64,000 nucleotides of DNA from Adiantum capillus-veneris. Lineage: Eukaryota > Streptophyta > Polypodiopsida > Polypodiales > Pteridaceae. A program made the position numbers and the translations under genes. Position 1 is the first letter of the stretch, and each line of letters opens with the position of its first letter. Under the pieces are notes generated by a model. The model searched no databases and was not told the origin of the DNA. It was given only the letters and a program-made list of their open reading frames with translations. Of this stretch, positions 12,043 through 21,042 are shown one piece after another. Where the stretch lies: the NCBI GenBank assembly GCA_014529385.2, contig CM043949.1:108251977-108315976 (forward strand). The letters run 5' to 3'.

Positions 12043-12480
12043 ATGGCGCGCACAAATCAAACAGCAAGGAAGGTTTATCCTGGTCAGTCTGGTGCGTAGG
12101 GCCAGGCTAGCTCGTCTACAGTGAAACCGTCAACATTGCAGGTGATTCCGGGCAAGACCATGCCGCAGTTACGAGCAACAATGCGAAGAAGAAGATACGA
12201 GCAGAATAGGAGCGTTTACTCGAACTTCGTAAGCTCCAAAATCACATTTCATTGGCAATACCTAAACTGCCATTCCAGAGAGTTGTTCGCGAACTTGCGA
12301 GCAACACAACCTAAATTTCCGATGGTCTCGAAGTGCAATGGGGTGCTTGCACGAGGCCGGCGAGGATTTTTTTTAGAGCTTTTCCAGGACAGCTACATTC
12401 TCTTTGCCCACGCCCATAGTACAACATTGATGCTGCGAGACATCAACACACTTCGCCTTCTCAGGTTCAGGCATGACAAA
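12043..12480 (+). other. Histone H3 / CENH3-like fold segment of gene C
   Basis: Matches along the whole H3 length: tail (MARTNQTARK), alpha-N (PG....LR), alpha-1 start (RVVRELA), loop 1/alpha-2 (F.W....A...LHEAGEDFFLELFQDSYI) and loop 2/alpha-3 (TTLMLRDI). The Trp before alpha-2, the AGED/AAED-like run and TLM.(K/R)D are features plant CENH3 and CENP-A have but canonical H3 lacks (from known family alignments). The tail start is nearer canonical H3. The Lys4 equivalent is Asn here; Lys9 is conserved in position. Confidence 0.7.
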
Positions 12481-13882
12481 ACAATAACGCCTGCCGGTAT
12501 TTCAGAGCGAAAGATGGACAATATTCTTAGAATACCACCTATTGACAAGGTCAAAGTTCATGAAGTGTCTACACAAATGCATCGATACAGCACCCGTCTC
12601 AACACCGAGCGGGACACAATAGAAGACGATAGTGAGAGATTGGAGCAGTTACGCCTTGAGATGATGGAGGAACAAATGGCAGATGCCATCAGCGACGCCA
12701 ACGCTGATGATTTGTCATTGCTGTTTCCCTGTTTCGATGTTGGTCTTCCTGTGTTGAGACGCATTCTGTATTTTCCTGATCACCCCCACGAGATTGCAAT
12801 TTTACAGAACCGGACGAGGGAACTCACAGACTCAATCATCAATTGCTTGCTTTGGTGCGTGCTATTCTTTTTTTCACAATAAATTCTTTTAATATATTCA
12901 ATTTTGTATGACACGAATTTCTTTACAGTTTTGTAGTTTCAAATTTGCCTTGGAATATGCAAGATGATGTCGTCATCCTTGACTCGAACCTCTCGGTCGT
13001 TTTGACGGCCGAGGATACATCTTTAGTGGAAGTAGTTGACTGGTTCCAGTCAGTGAACATGGATACGGCAAAAAATTTTGTTATAGCTTATCATGAAGGG
13101 TACGCAATGTTTTCAATAGTGCAATTATTTTATCTTGAACTCTAATTTGTTGTGATGACATATGTTTTGCTTATGTTTATTTGTAACAGATCTCATTGGA
13201 GTCTTGTTCTCTTACACCTTGAACGAAACCGGTGCTACCTTGCTAATTCATCCCATGGATTTCATGGTGAAGTACGTAGGTAAGAGGTTTTGTATTTTGT
13301 TCGACATCGCATATGATTTTGTTAAAAGTCGCTTATGAAATTTAATTATATTTTGCGCAGATCTGTTCGGAAGCTTGTGTCTGCTCTTGAAGCTTTAACG
13401 CAAGAGCAGATATATGAGAATCTTACGATTATTAGTTGCAAAGTCCCTAAGCAGGACGATGCCTACTCTTGTGAATGGAGGGTCTTACTCAATGCAAAAA
13501 TTTTGTTAGGGATCATGCTTGATGGAAGTCGTAGAAGTGTAAGCATTTGACACTCGTTTACAGATTTGTATCTTAATAAGTTAGTAGCTATGTTAATAAA
13601 CATGATGTTCTTAACGCATGTAAGAAATTTGGCAGATTATTCAAAGGCTGATGTTTCTTCGTTTAGAAATAGAATGATTGAAAACTTGATCAATTGTGCG
13701 ACCATGCGTCCAAACGGAGCACGTGATGCTTTTATCCCGCTAGCACCAAGGCCCACGCCTAGGTCTCCACCGACAAGATACCCCGTGTCTGCCACACCAA
13801 CACAAGCACATATCAATATCTCCCCAGATGCCTCCCCAACCCAAGCTCCCACCAGCTCTCGTCCTAAAGAAACAGCTCCATA
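12043..13882 (+). pseudogene. Gene C: histone H3 (CENH3-like) domain fused to a Ulp1/C48 cysteine protease
   Basis: The frame opens MARTNQTARK, the H3 tail signature, then has an in-frame TAG at 12097. A PG...LR...R.Y block, then intron 12229-12278 (GTAAGC...TTCCAG), leads to RVVRELA, matching the H3 alpha-N/alpha-1 region. After a small frameshift come LNFRWSRSAMGCLHEAGEDF and, after a T8-tract shift (12367-12374), FLELFQDSYILFAHAHSTTL and MLRDI, matching H3 alpha-2, loop 2 and alpha-3. After a linker the protease begins at LTDSIIN. SHWSLVLLHLERN (about 13190) holds the catalytic His; Asn stands where Asp is expected (CYLANSS); and VPKQDDAYSCEWR (about 13450) has Gln and Cys at Ulp1 spacing. 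DVSSFRNRM ends the domain. Introns: 12855-12928, 13100-13189, 13280-13360, 13537-13635. A Pro-rich tail follows. Probable role: a chromatin-directed SUMO/ubiquitin-like protease; inference. Confidence 0.75.
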
Positions 13883-14030
13883 ACCCTTAAACCCAGCACC
13901 TCTCCTGCTCATGAAGCAGCTCCAGAGCCCCCAAACCCCCCACCTAGCAGCTCTCCTACTCATGAAGCAGCTCCAGAGCCCCCAAACCCCCAAGCCACCA
14001 CCTCTCCTTAACCTCAACCAACAGCCCCCA
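13880..14030 (+). repeat. Pro-rich coding repeat after gene C
   Basis: Two near-identical units encode SSPTHEAAPEPPNP in the frame one base off the preceding Pro-rich tail. This suggests that the stop at 13880 follows a frameshift and that the ancestral protein had a longer repetitive tail. Confidence 0.5.
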
Positions 14031-14263
14031 CATCACCGCACGCACAAGATTAGAAAGAGATTATGAAATGTACTTTTGACAAATTGATTACAAGCAGTGG
14101 ATCGAAATTTTATTTTTGTTTTGATTATGGTTCAAAGTTTACAAAATGTTGTGTACAGCTTTCCAAAAAAATGGGAGAGTGAGGATCCAATGGTGTTTGG
14201 TAATGTAGAGAGCTGCCTTTGTCGAGTAATCTTTGAGAATAGTATTTGAATCATTGTGTACAG

Positions 14264-15638
14264 TTAGTTCACTATTTCAAGTCTGACGCTGGTAATCTGT
14301 GCACAAAGAATCGTTTTCTCTTGTCTGTGAGGTACCTGCAATGCAACGTACGCGATAAGACATTGGGATACATGAGCACGATAGAAACATCAACATATAA
14401 AAGTAATACATGTAGCTTAGTACCTTTCGCATGTTACACTTGAAAACAAATTTTGAAGGCAAATTGAGATCGGACTCATTTAACAGATCCTCTCGAACCT
14501 GTCTTAAAGTGACATTTGATCTAACCACAACAACTGTAAGCAAATAGTTTGAAAACCATATCTCGATGGACATCAAGGGATTAAAAGCATTGTCACTTAA
14601 ATCTTGATCCATAGCTACCAACTGACCATTCACTCGATGCCACCTCATGTAGTAGAAAGAAACTATAAAATTCTATGATGCTATCATACACTTGCACACA
14701 ACCGAGCGCTTGTCAACTTTACACAAAATGCCTTCAGAATCACTGACATCCCAATTATCATCCAAAAAATCAAGGCAAGTTTGGGATTTGCAGATGAACA
14801 TGGTTTCTGTTTTTCTAACCTCCTCATCATGGAAGAAATCTATATAGACATGTAATGGCATAAATAGAGTGACTCGTACTTGCCTGCTTGCAATGTTTGG
14901 TCACAAACACTTCAAAATTTCCTAATGAAGCTTGAGTTTAAAACACTCAGAGGTTTTTGAAGTTGGAACTGGCCACTTTGGGGAATCTTGTTGGGTAAGA
15001 GGGAAAGGTTTCAAAGTGCCAAATCCATGGACAGAGCAAGGGACGTTGTAAAAGTAGTCATAAAAAAAAACTCCCCTCTCTGCGAGAGCTCTTCTCGCAC
15101 TAGTTCTGTACATAAGTTCTCCCACCAAAGCATGAAAAGCATCAAAAATACCAATTATGCACTCAACTGGTTGCCAATCTTCTTTGTTAGAAGGATAAAT
15201 ATCTGCAAAAACAAAAGATAAGAGAATGATCATAAGAAATAGTCAACAAAATAACTTGAAGGATCTTTAAAGACTTTTTAGCAATATAGTAGTCACACAG
15301 TTTGGTCTATGAGTAGGAAACCCCAAAGGTGAATGTTGTAGTCGTAGTTCGGAGTGCATATATGCATGCTCAATGAGTACCTCTTTCAGTGTCTTTCCCG
15401 TTTGAGACAAGCGAAAATATTTCACACGTCCTTTGTAGATGTTGATGAATTCATTTGACATCCGTTTTCTTCTTCTTGTTTGAAGCAGAACCCAACTACC
15501 AATGGTGACTGTGGTAGACATCCAGCGACCATGGTCTAAGTCAAAGCTGTTGAATAGTTCCACAGATTTAACAGAGGGGATGGTCGTCGTGGTCGTCTTC
15601 CTTCCATCTCCGCTTCTATTAGCTGCGAAGTGACACTA
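14264..15638 (-). CDS. Gene D: beta-rich (BAH- or transposase-C-terminal-like) domain plus candidate ubiquitin-like domain
   Basis: Exons read on the minus strand. The first visible exon starts after an acceptor TTTTGCGTAG at about 15639 and carries TVTIGSWVLLQTRR, YKGRVKYFRLS and VLIEHAYMHSEL, a beta-rich pattern like BAH or CACTA-transposase C-terminal domains. After an intron ending TTTTTGCAG (about 15205) come PVECIIGIFDAFHAL and RGVFFYDYF. Further open blocks follow at 14861-14673. The last two exons (14648 to 14264, joined through GTACTAAG...TTGCAG) read VVVVRSNVTLRQVREDL, LPSKFVFKC and VPHRQEK, resembling a beta-grasp/ubiquitin-like fold; stop at 14264-14266. The 5' end was not resolved. 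It converges on gene C. A Ubl protein beside a Ulp1 protease suggests a functional pair; this is inference. Confidence 0.45.
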
Positions 15639-15943
15639 CGCAAAAACGATAAAAGAAAAGAGGCTCACTAGTTTACACAAGAAGTAGTAGCTTGAAAAGT
15701 GTTCATCAAAAGGTGTGCCTCATTGAATGTGAGTTATGGCACATTCGGTGTTCGTTGCCCATGGTAGGGGAATAATTTGCACAAATCGTGTTGTATCTTC
15801 TTATTCAGATCTTTTTAATAAAAAAAACTCTTTTTTGAAAACGCACAAATTTGAGATAAAAATCAAATAAACTGGAGCTACCGTTGTGGTGACTCAAACT
15901 CTATTGGTCGAACAACATTCTCTCTCTAACGCCAAAAAGTTCT
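15639..15943. other. 5' region of gene D, up to the right TIR
   Basis: Probably contains the missing first exon and promoter of gene D, but I could not place a start codon. No other feature seen. Confidence 0.3.
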
Positions 15944-15969
15944 TTTTTGAGTCCAAACTTTTCATAATG
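15944..15969 (-). repeat. Right terminal inverted repeat of the 9.8-kb transposon
   Basis: Reads TTTTTGAGTCCAAACTTTTC then ATAATG, the inverse of 6185-6210. Immediately beyond it the sequence resumes the LTR (ATGCGACGCGCAC, against ACGCGATGCGCAC in the 3' LTR). Confidence 0.85.
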
Positions 15970-16590
15970 ATGCGACGCGCACACTAGTGGTCGGAATCGA
16001 GTGCGGAGAAGTGCAGCATGTTACCCCTGGAGAGAGCTACACGTCAACACCTACATTGCACGTGTACGGCCCGGCCTCGCGAGATTGACCCGCGAGCTAT
16101 TTCTGGTGATTCTGTGAGCATATGATGTCTGTTTTCGCATTTCAGCATATCCACGCATTCGCAATGAGTAGAGCTACGCATTAGGCATGTTAGTTTCAGA
16201 AAACGTCGACCTGTAAATTTCGACCAAACATCCTACACAATTCTGCACCGGGTGTTTAGGGTTGGGGTTTTGGGTCACGGACCTTAGGGAGAGCGACCTA
16301 TTGGTGTTAATAGGATTTCCCTCAAGTTCCGTAGCGTTTCGAGAATGTTTGATGGGTATTTGGCTCTTGAAAGCATTGTAGGAAATCTCCTCTTGTGTAC
16401 TCTTGAAGGCTGTAACTTAGACATTGGGTAGAGACCTCTGTAGGAAGTAGTCAATAGTCGGTCGAGTGTAGGTTGACACCCTATGCTTGCTTCCACGCGC
16501 CTGCGGGTTGAGCTTCGTCCTTAGCTGAAAAATCTTGTTAAGTGAGTTCTCGTTGTGCTGACATCCACCGTCGTGGCGTATCCGCCAACA
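15970..16590 (+). repeat. 5' LTR, right part
   Basis: Aligns with 28517-29137 of the 3' LTR almost base for base, ending in TATCCGCCAACA directly before the primer-binding site. The short frame at 16284-16496 on the other strand is repeated in neither a domain nor a motif and is not annotated. Confidence 0.85.
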
Positions 16591-16591
16591 T

Positions 16592-16609
16592 TGGCGTCGT
16601 TTTCGGGGA
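16592..16609 (+). promoter_or_regulatory. Primer-binding site
   Basis: TGGCGTCGTTTTCGGGGA starts two bases after the LTR end. It resembles the tRNA-Asp-type PBS (TGGCGCCGTTGCC) of many plant Ty3/gypsy elements, with C-to-T style differences. Confidence 0.65.
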
Positions 16610-18384
16610 CGAGGGCCCTAGGTAGGTGATTGAGACTAGTCCTTGAGGATAGGGATTCTCTTGCTTGCCAGAGTCTTATTTTACATTTAGATAGGATCAG
16701 AGGGTGGGGGACTCTCTAAGTCTTAGGAGGAGTCTAGGAAGTGCGTGTCTGGCCTAGATCCTTTGACTTAGGTAGTATTAGGTAGGAGAGTAGGAGTTGG
16801 AGTGGTAGAGGCGGTGAAAGGATAGCTTGAGAGTCCTTGGAGGCCAAGAAGCAACCGAGACACCAAAATAACCATCTCATATGATGTGTAGGAGTAGGGT
16901 AAGTAGGACATCATGATTTATGATATGGAGCACTTCATGCATGGTATATTTGTTGTTAGGCTCATCAAAGAGCTGTAAAAGACGGAAAAGAGTGTTTAGA
17001 AGCTGAATTGAAGTTCAAAAGTTTCTGTGAGTATTTTTGAGAGAGCTGCTGAGCATAGGGAGTACTTCTGTCAAAAAAAATTTAAATTTTAAGACAGTAG
17101 ACATCCTACGCGTAGCATGTCTCCAGGGTTTTTTGGCAGGGAATTTGGGGAAACTGAGGTCATCTGTGTGTTCAGAGGGTGGGTTTCACCCTAGTAACAT
17201 ATAGACTTGAGTGTTATTCCCTTATTGGATTTCCCAAAAGCTAAAAGGCGGACTCAGAAAACGTAAAAGTTCAGAAAAGGTTTAAATTGAGAGAAATTTG
17301 CATATTTTTGCACTTGTAAGGCATATTGGCACTTGCTGAGAGCATAGGGAAGGCAAAGTAGCACTTTAGTCTGAGAAAAGGAGCAATAAACATCCTACGC
17401 ATAGGATGTCTATAGGGTTTTCTGGTGAGAATTTTGAAAATCTGAGTTGACCAGTGTGTTTAGAAGGTAGCAATTACCCTATATTCACTTGGAAGGGGGA
17501 AACTTGACCATATCTTGATAGGATAAGGCCAAAAGATGGAAATTGCCAGACATCTTACCCAAATTGTGCCAAGGCATTATTTTAAGACCAAAACCATAGG
17601 ATGTCTTCATGAGCATGATCTACATGATTTATTGAGTGCATGAGAAAGGTTTCATTTCAATTGGGTGAGAAAATTGGGTTTTAAGCAAACTTTAGCATTT
17701 TTGATTGAAAAAGGCTAGAATAGCTAAATTGGGGTCTTTTGAAATCCAAACTAAAATCTAAGCATAGCATTGGGTTGCTGACATCAAGGGGAAGCTGTGG
17801 CTCAAGTTTGGAGTCAAACAGAGCACTTAGACATCCTACACGTAGGATGCGTTCACAATGATTTAGCACTCCAAATCCAACTGTGAGCATACCAGAGTGA
17901 TCAGCACCTTAAGAGGAGTCTGTGGTTGAATTTGAAGCAATTTTGAGCAGTTAGACATGCTACATGTAGTATGTCTAAGGCATGATATTGAAGTCAAAAT
18001 CTGACTGTGGACATAGAGTGATATTCCAATTGACTTAAGAGTTCCAAAACTTCTTTCAGAAGCGAAGTTGGACCTTGTTTGACCTTTTGACGGAGCAAAG
18101 ACGCAATTAAGACTTTACCTCTAGACTGACAAACACTCGGGTAAAGTACAGTTCCAGATTAGCAGACCTAATCAAGAACATCCGAAGTGTATAGAGTACA
18201 GTAGTGGTTGAGGTTAACCCTCCAGTTATACCGATCATTACTAAGACCACCTCTAGCGGTTAAATGCTTTGATTCGATTGCCAAAATTAAACGCTTGTGT
18301 ACAGGTATATTCAGCGGCAAGGCAAGAATTTGTGTGGAAACTGATCCCTTGCCACGTGAGTGGTTGGATTTGTGATAAATTGCA
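16610..18384 (+). other. Long untranslated leader with repeated palindromes
   Basis: No coding frame. It holds four full copies and a half copy of a 24-bp palindrome (listed separately) and two diverged units of about 290 bp starting at about 17050 and 17340. Both units contain GAGCATAGGG, the palindrome, AGGGTTTTxTGG and a CTGAG(G/T)T block. Confidence 0.6.
17099..17976. repeat. Palindrome family, leader cluster
   Basis: Consensus half AGACATCCTACG followed by its reverse complement CGTAGGATGTCT. Copies: 17099-17122, 17388-17411, half copy 17595-17606, 17829-17852, 17953-17976. Each differs from the consensus at one to a few positions, often keeping dyad symmetry (for example GCTACATGTAGT in the last). 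Confidence 0.85.
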
Positions 18385-21040
18385 TTGCTAAGTTTGATGA
18401 ATTTAAGATCAGGAAGACACATTCCTAGAGACCAAAAAGTGGCAGGTGATCAGGGTAGCTTAGTATCCACTGCGGAGAGTGTAACTCAGGCAAGGCTAGA
18501 TCCCTTAGCCCCAATCATTGAGGAGGGTATTGATACTAACACTTCATCACCAGATAAGTCCTTCTTCATGATGGGTGGTCAACATCCAGGAGATTTCTCC
18601 GGTGAAGGACCAATGCTAGGAGGAAGTACCTCCCAAAACCCTTTGAACGATGCCAAGTTCACTATAATCTTCTTAGAAGGAACAAACTCTAGGGAGCCCT
18701 AGTTTATTCTGACTATCGGGGACACAAATGTATTTGTATAGAGGAAAGACCTTCTCAGAGACTGGAGATAATTTGAGTCTATGATGATGGAGATAGATTC
18801 CGAGACGAAAAGGGGAACCACTATCTGATAGTTAGTAACCCTGAGGATTACAACAGATATGGAGATAATGTGGCAAAAGGAAAAATGGTGTCAGAGGCTC
18901 AAGAGACACCTCCAAAAATTGATCGACCTGGAGCTCTTTTTATGTATGATAAAAAAACAACTAGGGTCCTTACCTATAATGAGAATGTGGGAATTTACAA
19001 GCATGAGAGCGAGGGAGTAGTCTCTTATTTTCGATGCAAAGAACCCTACCCAAATGAATTAAGCAAAGACAAGGTTCTTTACTTATTCTCTTATGAAATT
19101 GCTATGGGGAAGGATATCATTTTTGTTGACAGGTACGGGCGAGAATACAAACGAATTCTCCCAAAGGAGGTAGAAAAGGCAATAGTTCCAGAAACATCAA
19201 CATGTGCCCCCGAAGAAGTACCAAGGTCCACCTATACCCCTAGAAATTCAACAAATCCATTTTCAGAAGAGTACGACGCAACATCACATTCTAACCAACA
19301 ACAGACGTTCAACTACCAGAACCAACAAGCAACCCAACCGTCATTGCAGGCATGGCTTCAACAAAGTGCGACATTAGAACAAGACCGAAATAGAGATGGT
19401 TATCCAACCGCAAGAGGGCTAAGAAATTTACAAGAACCACCACTCTATTCACAGTATCAAGGCGAGAGTAAGCCTGAAAGACAACCCATAGAACGAGTTA
19501 GAAGAGATGAACCACCTCTTGCAAGAATCGTCAAAAATTATGGCTTAGGGGCACCTCTGGGAGAGGAACCCTCCCACTACCGAAGGCTAGAGGAGGTATA
19601 TCGAGTAGGATGAGGAGAACCAATGATGAGATTTGTAGACCATCGTAGAATTAGACCTTCTCATGTGCAAAAATGGGTAAACAAGAAATACACGGGAAAC
19701 AGAGGTCCTAGGGATCATGTAGCAGCCTTTGTGCGTGTAATTAGAGCTGCAGAAATTTTGTAATTCCCTACTCAATTTGCAGGGTTTGGACTTACCCTAG
19801 AAGAGGATGCCGCTACTTGGTTTGACTCTGTGGAGCCTAGAGATTTCGAGTCTATGGAGGATGTTTTTGACGAGTTTATTGAGGAATTCTCACAAAGGGG
19901 GATAGTTCATAATACAGTCTCACAAATCTATAAATTCAAATAGAAAGAAGGGGAATCTGTGAGAAAGGCAGCCCTACAACTAAAAAGATATATGAATTTC
20001 TGCCCTGCGGAAGGACTGCCAACTCAGTCCATACTTATGCTTATATTTATTCAAGGACTAAGGAACGCAGATCTCCAGAAGGACTTACATATGAAGAGGA
20101 GCACGATATTAAATGATTTAACTAAGGAGGCTCTTTACCTTGTAGACAATTGTGCGGTCTACAAGGAGGGTGAATTCAAGGATCTTGATGACGATTCATC
20201 ATCACAACAAAGTAGAAGCAAGTCCGCTAAGATAGCACCGAAAGGAGAAGTAATTGTAAGCCAGGAGCAGCTTGTGGAGGAAGTGCTAAAAAAAATTAAT
20301 ATGTATGCCAAGCCTCAGGCTAAGCAGCCAAAGTGGTGTGTTATTGAACAAAAATGGACAAACCATGTGACGAAGGAATGTTATTATAACAAGGGATATG
20401 TGAGAGAGCGACCTTATGCTCCCCAAGATCATGTAGAATCTTCTCAACTTCCACCGATGCCTAGGTATCAAGCAGGCAACCTACCAGGACCTGTAGGTGT
20501 TGAAAGACCACAACCAGTATTGGGGCAACAACCACCCCTACCAGGATTACGATCGGTCGGCATAAGATACACACCAACAGTAAATGAACCAGAAGAGAAG
20601 GCTTTGGTACCTACGCATGCATATTACAAAGATTCCAATGGATATGCAGCAAATCCTGTCTATTATCCACCGGAAGAACCCCCAACGCCAGAACCTTGGA
20701 GCATGATTGGAAGTACAGGACCACCAATAGCTGCACAAGTAGCAGGAGAAGGAAGATACATCTTGGATGAACGAACACTATTGTTCATAGCCAAAAGAGG
20801 CATGGGCGGGTAGAGGCATGCATACCAACAGAGAGGAGCTCAAGGAGCACCTCAACAGCCTAAGGGACCCTGCTACAAGTGTGGCGGAGATCATTGGCTA
20901 AGGGATTGTCCTCACGATGAAATCATTAGAGTCAACACGTATTGCACCGAGTGTGGAATTACTCACTTGATTCCTGATTGCCCTAAGAACTCGAGCAAAG
21001 GAGCAAAAACTACTTTGAACATGCTGGAAACAATGCCTTC
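18385..21040 (+). pseudogene. gag: gag of the LTR retrotransposon, frameshifted
   Basis: It opens with MLSLMNLRSGR (18385), like the TRSGR starts of plant Ty3/gypsy Gag, then shifts frame near 18700. The main frame runs from about 18720 to 21030 with stops near 19611, 19760, 19940 and 20811. A retrotransposon-Gag block spans about 19790-20170 (EDAATWFDSV...FIEEFSQRG...YMNFCP...FIQGLRNADL). Two zinc knuckles follow: CYKCGGDHWLRDC (20871-20909, CX2CX4HX4C) and CTECGITHLIPDC (20943-20981, CX2CX3HX4C). Gag would package element RNA in cytoplasmic particles. The stops mean this copy makes no full product. Confidence 0.8.
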
Positions 21041-21042
21041 CA

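Larger units (their letters stand above)
6185..15969 (+). mobile_element. 9.8-kb TIR DNA transposon carrying four genes, including a histone H3-Ulp1 fusion
   Basis: The ends are inverted repeats sharing the 20-mer GAAAAGTTTGGACTCAAAAA, extended outward by CATTAG/CATTAT. The empty site is preserved in the 3' LTR at about 28516, which shows that everything between 6185 and about 15969 is an insertion. The target duplication is short: TG at 6183-6184 and 15968-15969 is the best fit, possibly TTG/ATG. Gene order is A(+), B(-), C(+), D(-): two convergent pairs sharing a divergent B/C promoter region. The family is not one I can name. Large TIR transposons of the KDZ type are known to carry accessory genes, but membership here is only a hypothesis. 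Confidence 0.85.

Noticed and set aside
13637-14017. Minus-strand 126-residue frame opposite gene C tail
   Set aside because: Shadow of the Pro-rich repeat; Gly/Trp-rich repetition without its own support.
16284-16496. 70-residue minus-strand frame in the LTR
   Set aside because: It lies wholly within LTR sequence with no motif; the 3' LTR copy shows only nucleotide conservation expected of an LTR.
17099-17976. CRISPR-like array from the repeated palindrome
   Set aside because: Spacers are long, irregular and themselves related, and the genome is eukaryotic with introns and LTR elements.
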